NCBI GenBank assembly: GCA_964423835.1
Contig: CAYRGJ010000009.1
Location: 1 to 64,000, forward strand
DNA from: JAFGCL01 sp964423835
GTDB lineage: Bacteria > Chloroflexota > Dehalococcoidia > UBA2247 > RBG-13-53-26
Length of the DNA stretch: 64,000 nucleotides
Reading direction: 5' to 3'
Positions 15,579-23,487 of the stretch are shown piece after piece. The notes beneath the pieces were generated by a model, which did not search any database, was not told the origin of the DNA, and saw only the letters and a program-made list of their open reading frames with translations. Made by a program: the position numbers and the translations under genes. The stretch's first letter is position 1. Each line of letters opens with the position of its first letter.

Positions 15579-16376
15579 ATGGGCAAGCTGGATGGAAAAG
15601 TGGCTTTGATTACAGGGGCCGGCTCCGGAATCGGGCGGGCTTCGGCGCTCCTCTTTGCCAGAGAAGGGGCGAAAATCGTCGTGGCCGATTTCGTGCCCGA
15701 AGGCGGCCACGAGACGGTGAAGATGATCAAGGAGGCCGGGGGGGAGGCCTCGTTTGTGGAAGTCAACGTGTCCAAATCGCCCGACGTCCAGAGGATGATC
15801 CAGTCGGCGCTGGACACCTATGGCCGCCTGGATATAGTCTTCAACAACGCCGGCATACAGGGCAAGTTCCTCATGACTGCCGATCTGGCAGACGATGTCT
15901 GGAGCAGCATCATCGCCACCAATCTCACGGGGGCCTTCCTGGGCTGCAAATACGCCATCCAGGCCATGCTCAAGCAGGGCGGCGGCGTCATCATCAACAC
16001 CGCCTCGACGGCCGGACTCATCGGGCTGCCCGGCATGCCGGCCTACAGCGCCTCCAAGGCCGGGGTCATCCAGCTGACAAAGGTGCTGGCCCTCGAGTAT
16101 GCGGACAAGAACATCAGGGTCAACTGCATCTGCCCCGGCGGCATCGTCACGCCGCTCTCCAGGATAGCGGCGGACCCGGCCACCCTGAAGCCGGAGGATT
16201 TTCCGCCCTACAGGCACGTGAAGGCCATGCCCAGGTTTGGCCAGCCGGAGGAAGTAGCCCGGACGGCCCTGTACCTGGCCTCGGACGACTCTTCCTTCGT
16301 TACCGGGTCCGTGAGCGTGGTTGACGGCGGCATGTCGGTGGGGATCGCCAAGTCTCCGCCGCCCAAGAAGCACTAG
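15579..16376 (+). CDS. Short-chain dehydrogenase/reductase, FabG-like
   Basis: The 265-aa protein is a classical SDR: TGAGSGIG at residues 12-19 binds the dinucleotide, NNAG at 89-92 supports the core, and Ser143, Tyr156 and Lys160 (YSASK) are the catalytic residues. An Asp at the end of strand beta-2 (VVADF) favours NAD over NADP. The C-terminal ending matches the usual GSVSVVDGG segment. It oxidises an alcohol or reduces a ketone; substrate unknown. AGGAGAA precedes the ATG. It is monocistronic, behind its own promoter. Confidence 0.85.
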   Translation: MGKLDGKVALITGAGSGIGRASALLFAREGAKIVVADFVPEGGHETVKMIKEAGGEASFVEVNVSKSPDVQRMIQSALDTYGRLDIVFNNAGIQGKFLMTADLADDVWSSIIATNLTGAFLGCKYAIQAMLKQGGGVIINTASTAGLIGLPGMPAYSASKAGVIQLTKVLALEYADKNIRVNCICPGGIVTPLSRIAADPATLKPEDFPPYRHVKAMPRFGQPEEVARTALYLASDDSSFVTGSVSVVDGGMSVGIAKSPPPKKH

Positions 16377-16475
16377 ATCCCTCCAGCCTCGGCGGAGGCG
16401 GCGTTTGGGAAGCAAGCGACTCCGATGGTGGCGACTCCGCGGACATGAGGGCCAGGCCAGCGCGAGAGGGAAGCC

Positions 16476-16718
16476 CTAGCCCTGGGAGGAGAACAGTCGT
16501 GCGCCGCCAAAGCGTATCTCGCTGCGGTGCCCCTGAAGGTAGTTGGCCACCTGACCGGGGTCCAGCCCGAGCACGGCGGCTACTGCGCCGGCCAGGTTTC
16601 CGAGGGCATCCGGCTGCGGCTCGCCGGGCTCGTGCCCGTAGCCCGCGCTGGTCAGGCCAACCGTCACGGAAAGCGCCGCCACCAGTGACAATGCCAGGAA
16701 GTCCATAGGCTGGTCCAT
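16476..16718 (-). CDS. Small exported or membrane-anchored protein, 80 aa
   Basis: The protein starts with a hydrophobic segment (LALSLVAALSVTVGLTSA, residues 8-25) fit for a signal peptide or membrane anchor. A short helical part rich in Ala, Leu and Gly (LGNLAGAVAAVLGL) and a polar tail follow. GAGGGGAT a few bases before the ATG supports expression. It is divergent from the HD-GYP gene. No family recognised. Confidence 0.45.
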   Translation of the reverse strand: MDQPMDFLALSLVAALSVTVGLTSAGYGHEPGEPQPDALGNLAGAVAAVLGLDPGQVANYLQGHRSEIRFGGARLFSSQG

Positions 16719-16770
16719 GATATCCCCTCATTTGTTATGACGAAGCCCGCCGGGCCAAAGTTCCGGCGGG

Positions 16771-16825
16771 GCGCCGGGGCAGACTTCCATGGGGCGCCGG
16801 GGCAGACTTCCATGGGGCGCCGGGG
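16771..16825. repeat. Tandem repeat, 23-bp unit, 2.4 copies
   Basis: The 23-bp unit beginning GCGCCGGGGCAG is present exactly at 16771-16793 and 16794-16816, with a third partial copy at 16817-16825. It lies just upstream of the HD-GYP promoter, and its copy number may vary among strains. Confidence 0.75.
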
Positions 16826-16844
16826 CCCAACTGGCGCCCGGCTA

Positions 16845-16872
16845 TTGCAAATCGCCGGGCAATATGTATACG
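16845..16872 (+). promoter_or_regulatory. Candidate promoter of the HD-GYP gene
   Basis: TTGCAA (16845-16850) and TATACG (16867-16872) are 16 bp apart, about 40 bp before the chosen ATG. The position favours the shorter protein start. Confidence 0.4.
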
Positions 16873-16910
16873 ATACTGCCAGCAATGACAGGGAGTGGAG
16901 AGAGTCGCTA

Positions 16911-18110
16911 ATGCCCAGGTTCTCCGATAAGATGGGCGAACTGCGCAGTCACCTCACCAAGCTGGAGTCAGCTGCCGGAGGCCCCAGCCGCGCATTCACC
17001 GGCGGAGAAAGCGAGAAGGCCATGATGCAGGCCATGCCCGACCCGGTATTCCACATCAGCCGCACGGGAAATGTCTACCTCCTGGGGCGTCCCGGCGCCC
17101 CGCCCCCGCGCCGCCGCACCGCCGGGAACCCCGCCAGGCAGCCCGGCCAGCCGGTCCGCAAGGATGGGTCCTGGGACCCCATAGAAGACCTCACCGCGGA
17201 GCTGTGGCGGCAGGGCCGGGACCTGGTGGCCAGGGTGGTGGAGACCGGCCAGGTGCAGACCGTGGAGATCGAGCTGGCCCATGAGGGCCGGAGCGTATGC
17301 TTCGAGGTCCGGGCCGGAGTCTGCAATCGGAACGAGGTCCTGGCCGTGGCCCGCGACGTCACCGCGCGCCGCGACAAGGAGAGGTCGCTGACCACGTTCA
17401 AGAAGGACCTCGAGGCCGTCATCCGCGACCAGTCGGCCGAGCTGAACCGGCTTCAGGACGCGTTCCAGAAGCAGGTGGCCCTGCTGCAGGAAGAAGAGGA
17501 GATCCTCAAGAAGAGCTTCAGCAAGGCGGAGAGGCTGCTCGAGGACACCATCGGCGCCATAACCATCATCGCCCAGAAGAAGGACCCCTACACCGCGGGC
17601 CACCAGCAGAAGGTCAGCCAGCTGGCCTGCGCCATCGCCCGCGAGATGGGCCTCTCCAGCGAGCAGGTGCGCGTGATCCGCATCGCTTCGCTTCTTCACG
17701 ACGTGGGCATGCTCTTCGTGCCGGCCGAGTACCTGGCCAAGCCCGGCAAGCTCAGCGACGCGGAGTTCTCCATGATCAAGGCCCACCCGGACACGGACTA
17801 CCAGATCTTGAAGACCATCGATTTCTCCTTCGACATCGCCAACATCGTGCACCAGCACCACGAGCGGCTCGACGGCTCCGGCTATCCCAGGGGGCTAAAG
17901 GGCGATGCCATATGCCCGGAGTCCCGGATCATCGCGGTGGCCGACGTGGTGGAGGCGATGGTGTCCAGGCGGCCGCACCGGCCGGCGCCGGGCGTAGGCG
18001 CCGCCATCAAGGAGATAGAGCAGGGCTGCGGCACGCTCTACGACCCCGACGTCGTCGCCGCCTGCGTCAAGGTCTTCCGGGAGCAGGATTTCAGTTTCAA
18101 GGCAGGGTGA
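16911..18110 (+). CDS. HD-GYP domain signalling protein with PAS-like input
   Basis: About 399 aa. The N-terminal 170 residues include a PAS-like segment (MPDPVFHISRTGNVYLLG, later EVRAGVCNRNEVLAVARDVT). A coiled coil of about 60 residues follows, then an HD-GYP domain with LLHDVG, HPDTDYQILKTI, HHERLDGSGYP and the ensuing G-R/K-G, all key residues for metal binding and c-di-GMP hydrolysis. The ATG at 16911 is preferred to longer forms because it follows the promoter directly and the extra N-terminal codons run through the tandem repeat. It probably turns a signal into c-di-GMP breakdown in the cytoplasm. It is followed within three bases by the paralogue gene, TrmO-like and sirtuin genes, a likely operon. 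Confidence 0.8.
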   Translation: MPRFSDKMGELRSHLTKLESAAGGPSRAFTGGESEKAMMQAMPDPVFHISRTGNVYLLGRPGAPPPRRRTAGNPARQPGQPVRKDGSWDPIEDLTAELWRQGRDLVARVVETGQVQTVEIELAHEGRSVCFEVRAGVCNRNEVLAVARDVTARRDKERSLTTFKKDLEAVIRDQSAELNRLQDAFQKQVALLQEEEEILKKSFSKAERLLEDTIGAITIIAQKKDPYTAGHQQKVSQLACAIAREMGLSSEQVRVIRIASLLHDVGMLFVPAEYLAKPGKLSDAEFSMIKAHPDTDYQILKTIDFSFDIANIVHQHHERLDGSGYPRGLKGDAICPESRIIAVADVVEAMVSRRPHRPAPGVGAAIKEIEQGCGTLYDPDVVAACVKVFREQDFSFKAG

Positions 18111-18112
18111 CG

Positions 18113-18700
18113 ATGGAGCAGCCAGCCGGACGAAGGTCGGGTAAGAGATGGTACGACGACACCAGCCTGATGAAGGTGCCGGTGATAGTCTGCGCCGCCT
18201 CCGGCACATTCGCCGGAAACACCTACCACATCGGTGACCAGCGCCTGCTGGATGCCCTGAACGCCGGTTTCGTGGCCAAGGCCCTCCGCATGGGCAAGGA
18301 CTTCATGCCCCTGACCGAGGTTGAGGCCTATCTGCCCGCCGGCAGGAGAAGCTCCATGCCCTGCATCTACCTGCGGAAGTCCAACATCTTCTTCGTGGGC
18401 GAGAAGAAGAGCGAGGGGACGGTAGCGCCCCCTGAAGCGCGGCGGGGGGCCCACTTGGTCCGGAAGAAGACCCGGGCCGGCAGCGAGGTGCACATGCCGC
18501 CGTACCTGCTTCAGGGGAACGTGCACATCGACATTTGGGAGGAGTTCCTGGACACCATTGACCGCGACCTCAGGTTCATGCCGCTGACGGATGTCAGGGT
18601 CCGCCCGGCCCTGCCGGGGGGAGCGACCGCCTTCGATTTCGTCGCCATCAACAAGGACCTCATCGCCTACATTGCCGAGTCCGCCGGGGGGGTGACATGA
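18113..18700 (+). CDS. Conserved protein of unknown function (paralogue of 14809-15402)
   Basis: The 195-aa protein shares with the paralogue the segments DQRLLDALNAGF, KALRMGKDFMPLTEVEAY, KSNIFFVGE, EVHMPPYLLQGN, RFMPLTDV and FDFVAINKDL in the same order. The linker between the two halves is basic in both. Its ATG follows the HD-GYP stop by two bases, and its own TGA overlaps the next ATG (ATGA), so it is translationally coupled in both directions. Coupling to an HD-GYP gene raises the possibility of a c-di-GMP effector, but no RxxxR/PilZ signature is visible, so this is speculation. Confidence 0.6.
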   Translation: MEQPAGRRSGKRWYDDTSLMKVPVIVCAASGTFAGNTYHIGDQRLLDALNAGFVAKALRMGKDFMPLTEVEAYLPAGRRSSMPCIYLRKSNIFFVGEKKSEGTVAPPEARRGAHLVRKKTRAGSEVHMPPYLLQGNVHIDIWEEFLDTIDRDLRFMPLTDVRVRPALPGGATAFDFVAINKDLIAYIAESAGGVT

Positions 18701-19215
18701 CCGAGAGACCCATCGAGCTGAGGCCTGTCGGGGTGGTGAAGACCATCCTCAGCGACGATGAAGTCAGGGAGAGCTGGCACGAGGGCATCGACGCCGAGCT
18801 CGAGATCTTCCCCGAGTATGCTCCTGCGCTGGACCGCATAGAGGGCTTCTCCCACCTCATGGTCATCTTCTACCTGCACCAGACCACCGTCGAGCAGCGC
18901 CAGACACTGCAGGCCCGGCCCAAGCGGTACCTCCGGTACGGGCTGAAGCTGGAGGACCTCCCCCTGGTGGGCGTGTTCTCCCTGGACGCGCCCCACCGGC
19001 CGAACCCGCTGGGGCTGACCATCGTCAGGCTGCTGTCCAGGCGGGGGAACACCCTCACCGTAGGCGGCCTGGATGCTTTCAACGGCACGCCAGTGCTGGA
19101 CATAAAGCCCTACACGCCGGAGAGGTGCATCGGCAATTTCCATCTGCCGGATTGGTTCAGGCTGCTGCAGCGGCACGTCGAGGCCCCCGGGGGCGATCCG
19201 GCCGCTGGGGCTTGA
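18697..19215 (+). CDS. trmO: TrmO/TsaA-family tRNA methyltransferase-like protein
   Basis: The 172-aa protein matches the TrmO (YaeB/TsaA) family: an N-terminal PVGVVKT strand, GFSHLMVIFYLH in the middle, VGVFSLDAPHRPNPLGLT as the family's signature, and a DAFNGTPVLDIKPYTP segment at the end. E. coli TrmO uses SAM to N6-methylate t6A37 of tRNA-Thr. The protein is shorter than the E. coli enzyme and lacks its C-terminal extension, as do many bacterial and archaeal homologues, so the exact substrate is open. It overlaps the preceding gene by four bases. Confidence 0.8.
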   Translation: MTERPIELRPVGVVKTILSDDEVRESWHEGIDAELEIFPEYAPALDRIEGFSHLMVIFYLHQTTVEQRQTLQARPKRYLRYGLKLEDLPLVGVFSLDAPHRPNPLGLTIVRLLSRRGNTLTVGGLDAFNGTPVLDIKPYTPERCIGNFHLPDWFRLLQRHVEAPGGDPAAGA

Positions 19216-19230
19216 GCCGGAGGCGGGCCA

Positions 19231-19950
19231 GTGCAGGCTTCGCTGCGCGAAAGGATAGAAACGCTGGCCGGCTGGATGCTGGCCTCCGGGCACCTGGTGG
19301 TCTTCACCGGCGCCGGCATCAGCACTGAGTCCGGCCTGGCCGATTTCCGCGGCCCGGACGGCCTGTGGACCCGCCAGGCCAGGGGCCTTCCCACTCAGTC
19401 CATCGATTTCGGCTCCGCCCGGCCCAACGCCGGGCACGAGGCCATCGCCGAGCTGCAGCGGCTCGGCAAGCTGTCCTTTCTCATCTCGCAGAACGTGGAC
19501 AACCTGCACCTGAGCTCGGGCATCCATCCGGAGCTGATCGCGGAGCTGCACGGGAATGTCACCCGGCTGCGATGCCAGGCCTGCGAGTTCCCCATGGACA
19601 ACGTCGGCGACGTGATCCCCTGCCCCATCTGCGGGGGGCACATGGCCCCCAGCGTGGTCAACTTCGGCCAGGCGCTGCCGCGGGGGGACCTGGCGAGGGC
19701 CTATGAGCACTCGCGGCAGGCGGACCTGTTCCTGGCCGTCGGCTCCACCCTCACCGTCACGCCGGCCTGCGACATGCCCCGCGTCGCCCTCCAGGCCGGA
19801 GCGCGCCTGGTCATCATCAACCAGGGCCCGACGCCGCTAGACCGCGCCGCCCACCTGCGCTTCGAGGAGAAGATCGGGGAGGTGCTCCCGCCGGCCGTGG
19901 CCCGGCTGAGGGAGATGATGCAGCCTCCCGGCCTGAGCGCCAGCGCCTGA
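19231..19950 (+). CDS. cobB: Sirtuin, NAD-dependent protein deacylase
   Basis: The 239-aa protein has the Sir2 core: GAGISTESGLADFRG for NAD binding, SQNVDNLH with the QNxD motif, the catalytic His in ELHGN, a zinc site from CQAC and CPIC, and the later VGSTLTVTPA and NQGPTPLD segments. It removes acyl groups from lysines using NAD. The GTG start has GGAGG seven bases upstream. It is the last gene of the HD-GYP operon. Acetyl-CoA synthetase, a classical CobB target, is encoded at 35925-37949, so a regulatory link is plausible though not shown. Confidence 0.85.
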   Translation: MQASLRERIETLAGWMLASGHLVVFTGAGISTESGLADFRGPDGLWTRQARGLPTQSIDFGSARPNAGHEAIAELQRLGKLSFLISQNVDNLHLSSGIHPELIAELHGNVTRLRCQACEFPMDNVGDVIPCPICGGHMAPSVVNFGQALPRGDLARAYEHSRQADLFLAVGSTLTVTPACDMPRVALQAGARLVIINQGPTPLDRAAHLRFEEKIGEVLPPAVARLREMMQPPGLSASA

Positions 19951-19964
19951 AAGGGCGCCGGTTC

Positions 19965-21287
19965 CTATAGCACGAAGAGCTGGTCGGTAATCTTGGTGCG
20001 CAGGTCCCGGGACACGATGACCCGGTAGTAGGCCTCGGTCTTCTCCTCCTCGCTGAGGTTGCTCAGCCGAATGGCCTTGTAGGCGTTGAAGACCACCTCG
20101 CGCTGCTGCATGAGGCCGCGATTGACCATGTTTATGTCCCACCAGGGGCGCCGGCTGGCCCACCAGAACTGGTCGCTCTGCATGGCCCGGTCCAGGAGGC
20201 CCCTGGCCAGATTGGCGTAGGTCCGGGCCGATTCGTTCTGGGCCGCCATCTCGGCTTTGCGGGTCAGCTCGATGGCTATCCCCAGGTGCTGCCACTGCAG
20301 CAGGTGGATCGAGTTGTCTTTTGACCTCCACAGCGGATAGGGGTCCCCCGAGCGGATGTCCTCGATGCTGGTGCTCCATGAGGACTGCCGCGGCTCCACG
20401 AAGCTGCCGGCAGGGAAGAGCTCCAGCAGCTGGCTGATGGTCACCACCCGGATCTCCCCGGTCTTGGCCACCTCCAGAGTGGACAGCAGGTCAGAGGTCT
20501 GCTTGGCCAGGTCCACCGGCTGCACCAGCCGGTCCACGCCGCCGCGGGGGGCCCCGGCCGTTTCCGGCCGCGGCTCCAGCGCTTCGTACATCTCCGCCAG
20601 GAAGACCTCCTCCCAGTGGCGGATGTGATGGCCGAAGGTCTCGGCATCCATGGCCGTCACCACGTAGATGTCCTCCTTCTCGCCGCCGAACGACCGGAGG
20701 TGCTCGATGAAGCCCCTGACATCAGTCTGCTTGAAGGCGATGCGATTGCTCAGCACGTCGTCCCGGAAGAACACGGCCACGCTCTGGCCCTCACCCCTCA
20801 CCCGGTAGATGGTGCTGTTGGGCCAGGCCACGGGGCAGGCCACCCCGCCCAGGATCAGCCAGCGGTGCCCGGTCTGGTGGATGGGCTTGATGATATCGCG
20901 GCTGTAGCCCATCTCGGGGCTGAAGAAACCCAGGGGGGAGTAGGTCTTGCCGAAGAAGCGCAGGTTGGTCTGGTGGTTCTGCTGTATCTGGCGCAGCATC
21001 TCCTCGTGGGGGATGAGGGGCAGTATGGGATGGTACTTGGCGGAGCCGACGAACTCCAGGCGCCCCATCTCGGACAGCTCCCGCAGCCCCTCGATGACAT
21101 CGGTCATGCCGTGCTCGTCGAGCATCTCGGTCAGCACGGCATTGATATTGACGGTCACCTTGGCATGCGGCTGGTCGTGAAACAGGTTCACCAGCGGGCG
21201 GTACGACTCGTTGCAGACCTTCTTCAGGATGCGATGGAACTGGGTGGACGGCTGGTAGAAGTGCAGCAGCGGCGCCAGGTAGATCAT
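19965..21287 (-). CDS. Glycoside hydrolase family 57 protein
   Basis: The 440-aa protein starts MIYLAPLLHFYQP, where HFYQP (residues 9-13) is the GH57 first motif. The nucleophile Glu125 lies in GFFSPEMGYS and the acid/base Asp214 in VTAMDAETFGHH. Both catalytic residues are thus present. GH57 enzymes act on alpha-glucans such as glycogen or starch as amylases, branching enzymes or amylopullulanases; the shorter C-terminal domain does not settle which. The ATG at 21287 has GGGAGG six bases upstream and starts exactly at the domain, so longer forms are rejected. It is convergent with the sirtuin gene and isolated. Confidence 0.75.
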   Translation of the reverse strand: MIYLAPLLHFYQPSTQFHRILKKVCNESYRPLVNLFHDQPHAKVTVNINAVLTEMLDEHGMTDVIEGLRELSEMGRLEFVGSAKYHPILPLIPHEEMLRQIQQNHQTNLRFFGKTYSPLGFFSPEMGYSRDIIKPIHQTGHRWLILGGVACPVAWPNSTIYRVRGEGQSVAVFFRDDVLSNRIAFKQTDVRGFIEHLRSFGGEKEDIYVVTAMDAETFGHHIRHWEEVFLAEMYEALEPRPETAGAPRGGVDRLVQPVDLAKQTSDLLSTLEVAKTGEIRVVTISQLLELFPAGSFVEPRQSSWSTSIEDIRSGDPYPLWRSKDNSIHLLQWQHLGIAIELTRKAEMAAQNESARTYANLARGLLDRAMQSDQFWWASRRPWWDINMVNRGLMQQREVVFNAYKAIRLSNLSEEEKTEAYYRVIVSRDLRTKITDQLFVL

Positions 21288-21382
21288 CTTCCCGCCTCCC
21301 CTTCGCGCGCTTCCGCGCGCGCTTGGACACTCAGCTTGCCGGCAGCCTGCGGCCCTGGCCCGGGCGCCCGCGGCCGGGCATC

Positions 21383-21411
21383 TTGACAGCACTCTCAACC
21401 AATGATATACA
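21383..21411 (+). promoter_or_regulatory. Strong sigma-70-type promoter of the H1-like gene
   Basis: TTGACA (21383-21388) and TATACA (21406-21411) with a 17-bp spacer. It points to the H1-like gene and implies a leader of about 140 nt. Confidence 0.65.
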
Positions 21412-21558
21412 CATGGTGAATTTGATCGCACTGGCCGCAGGGATGGTGCGCACCTTGAAAGCTTAAGACACGGGCCGGGATCAATGCAACCCTCCTGCTG
21501 AATAGGATCAGGCGGCCGCTGGAAAGACCATCGGCCCGGCAAGAAAGGAGGTGTCCAG

Positions 21559-21759
21559 ATGCCGACGTGCAAGACCCGAAAAGGCGCAGCCACGGCCAAG
21601 AAGGCAGTGAAGCCGGCTGCCAAGACTGCCAAGAAGGCAGTTAAGCCGGCTGCCATGGCCAAGAAGGCAGTTAAGTCGACTGCCGTGGCCAAGAAGGCAG
21701 TGAAGCCGGCTGCCAAGAAGGCAGCGAAGCCGGCTGCCAAGACTGCCAAGAAGAAATAG
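21559..21759 (+). CDS. Histone-H1-like Lys/Ala-rich basic protein
   Basis: A 66-aa protein made of repeated Lys-Lys-Ala-Val-Lys-Pro-Ala-Ala and Ala-Lys-Lys blocks, with almost no acidic residues. Such proteins resemble the C-terminal tail of histone H1 and bacterial HC1/HC2 or AlgP-like proteins, which bind nucleic acids without a fold. AAGGAGGTG before the ATG and a strong promoter suggest high expression. A terminator follows directly. The repeats in the DNA (AAGAAGGCAGTGAAGCCGG-like, about 30 bp) are prone to copy-number change. Chromatin compaction is the likely role, inferred from composition. Confidence 0.7.
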   Translation: MPTCKTRKGAATAKKAVKPAAKTAKKAVKPAAMAKKAVKSTAVAKKAVKPAAKKAAKPAAKTAKKK

Positions 21760-21788
21760 CAGGCGGATCGGAAACGCCAGCGAGAAGG

Positions 21789-21832
21789 CGGAAGGGCTCA
21801 CTCAGGTGAGAATGGCTCTTCCGTTTTCTTTT
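21789..21832 (+). terminator. Rho-independent terminator after the H1-like gene
   Basis: CGGAAG (21789-21794) pairs with CTTCCG (21818-21823); an inner CTCAC-TCAG-GTGAG hairpin stacks within; a T-rich tract (21824-21832) follows. Confidence 0.75.
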
Positions 21833-21837
21833 GGCCG

Positions 21838-23124
21838 ATGGGCTCTAACATGATCCTGGCTTTGGCCATCTTCGCCGTAACCGTCGTCCTCATCATCCTG
21901 CGGCCCGGGCCGCTCAACGAAGGCACGGCGGCCGCCATGGGGGCCGCCACCATCCTGATCACCGGGGTCATCTCCCTCAACGACGCCTGTGACGTCTTGC
22001 GGGATACCGCCAACATCCTCCTCTTCTTCGTGGGGCTGATGATCATCAGCGTCGTCGCCGACCGGGCGGGCATCTTCAGGTGGTGCGCCCACGAAGCGGT
22101 GGGCCTGGCCGACGGCAGCGCGCGGCGGCTTCTGCTGGTGGTCTTCGGCCTCGGCGTGCTCATCACCACCTTCTTCTCCAACGACGCCACGGCGCTGATC
22201 CTAACCCCCATCGTGTTCGTGCTGATCACCAAGTTCAAGCTCAACCCGCTGCCCTATGTCTTCGCCTGCGCCTTCATAGCCAACACCGCTTCCATGCTCC
22301 TGCCGGTATCGAACCCGGTGAATCTCCTGGCCGTGGACCGCTTCCACATCGCGCTGGGGGAGTACCTTCGGCATGCCCTGCTGCCGGGCCTGGCGGCCAT
22401 CGCGGTGAACATGGCCCTGTTCATGTATATCTTCCGCCGCGACATCGGAGGCTCGTTCAGCCACGATGACCCTGATCCGCCCGTGAAGATAGATGCCTTC
22501 TTTATATTCGTGGCCGCCGTCCTGGCGCTGACCGCGCTCGGCTACATCCTGACCCTGGTCTACGCCCGGCCCGCGTCGTGGCCCGCCATGGCCGGGGCCG
22601 CCGGCTTGCTGGCCGGAAGCGCCGCCTGGCGCCGGCTCAGTCTGCGGGGGGTGGCCGCCGGGATATCGTGGCCCATCCTGATCCTCATCTTCGGCCTGGC
22701 CCTGCTGGTCAGGGGGCTGGACAACACCGGAGTCACCCGGGAGATCGGGGAGGCCATCGCCCGCGTTTCGTCGGCCGGCGCCCTCCCGGCAGTGCTGGCC
22801 GTCTCCTTTTGCGCCGCGCTGGGGGCCAACCTGGTGAACAACTGGTCCATGATGATGATCACCGTTTCCAGCCTGGGCCGCGTAATGGAGACGGCCGCCT
22901 CGTTCGACCCCAGCCTCATCTACGCCGGCATACTGGGGGCTGACCTGGGACCGAACATCACCATCATGGGATCGCTGTCGTCAATGCTGTGGCTGGCGGT
23001 GCTGCGGCAGCGGGGGCTGGACGTGCGGCCGGCGCAGTACGTCAGGGTGGGCCTCACCGTGATGCCGCTCATGCTGCTCACCAGCGCCCTCTGCGTGTTC
23101 GTCTGCGGAAAGCTGTTCGGCTGA
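21838..23124 (+). CDS. ArsB/NhaD-superfamily anion or cation transporter
   Basis: The 428-aa protein has about 11-12 transmembrane helices. GANLVNNWSMMM and GADLGPNITIMGSLSSMLW are the paired re-entrant signatures of the ArsB (arsenite) and related ion-transporter families. FFSNDATALILTP in the first half is the matching repeat. Such carriers move arsenite, sodium or dicarboxylates; with no arsR, arsC or arsA nearby, the substrate is not known. The start is uncertain: ATG at 21838 or 21850, neither with a clear Shine-Dalgarno, and it lies only six bases after the H1-like gene's terminator tract. Confidence 0.7.
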   Translation: MGSNMILALAIFAVTVVLIILRPGPLNEGTAAAMGAATILITGVISLNDACDVLRDTANILLFFVGLMIISVVADRAGIFRWCAHEAVGLADGSARRLLLVVFGLGVLITTFFSNDATALILTPIVFVLITKFKLNPLPYVFACAFIANTASMLLPVSNPVNLLAVDRFHIALGEYLRHALLPGLAAIAVNMALFMYIFRRDIGGSFSHDDPDPPVKIDAFFIFVAAVLALTALGYILTLVYARPASWPAMAGAAGLLAGSAAWRRLSLRGVAAGISWPILILIFGLALLVRGLDNTGVTREIGEAIARVSSAGALPAVLAVSFCAALGANLVNNWSMMMITVSSLGRVMETAASFDPSLIYAGILGADLGPNITIMGSLSSMLWLAVLRQRGLDVRPAQYVRVGLTVMPLMLLTSALCVFVCGKLFG

Positions 23125-23210
23125 GCGCTCCCCGGCCAGGGCCGGCCGGGGCTCTGGCCGCCGCAAGACGCACCTGCCCGAGAACGCGCTTGTTGACGAG
23201 GCTTCTTCGT

Positions 23211-23240
23211 TTGACATGCCCAAAAGCCCTTTGCTACCAT
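23211..23240 (+). promoter_or_regulatory. Promoter of the formate dehydrogenase operon
   Basis: TTGACA (23211-23216) and TACCAT (23235-23240), 18 bp apart. Transcription would start near 23247, giving a leader of about 240 nt. Confidence 0.55.
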
Positions 23241-23389
23241 TGAGAATCAGAGGCAGCAGGCCCAGCCCATTTTGCGTGTTTGCTGCCCGGCATTTGCGGA
23301 GCACGACAGTTGATGGTCTGAGTGGAGACACTCGAGTTGCTTCCGGCATATCGGAAAAAGAGGTTGTGGAAGTTGGCCCGGTTCGAGAG

Positions 23390-23420
23390 AACGCCCCGCG
23401 CATTGGGGGGCGTTTTTCTT
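23390..23420 (+). terminator. Intrinsic terminator inside the fdh leader (attenuator candidate)
   Basis: AACGCCCC (23390-23397) pairs with GGGGCGTT (23407-23414), followed by TTTCTT. It lies between the promoter and the first gene, so either it ends an unrelated short RNA or it is part of an attenuation switch. Confidence 0.6.
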
Positions 23421-23487
23421 GTGGTCTCCCGCAATGCAGACCCCCTTCCTGGTGACTGCTATCTGAAAGCGTAGTGGAGGAAAAAGT

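Larger units (their letters stand above)
23125..23487 (+). other. Leader region of the formate dehydrogenase operon
   Basis: 363 bp without a gene, holding a promoter (23211-23240), two hairpins (GGCAGCA 23252-23258 with TGCTGCC 23281-23287; TTCCG 23341-23345 with CGGAA 23352-23356) and an intrinsic terminator (23390-23420) before the first structural gene. This layout allows control by premature termination. Confidence 0.5.

Noticed and set aside
19231..19950. The core-genome sirtuin as part of a SIR2 defence system
   Set aside because: It has a full zinc site and a deacylase layout, sits in a housekeeping-type operon, and lies outside the island.
23247..23420. A tRNA-Sec gene in the formate dehydrogenase leader, suggested by a GGTTCGAGA segment
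   Set aside because: No long acceptor stem, no UCA anticodon arm and no discriminator-CCA context could be built.
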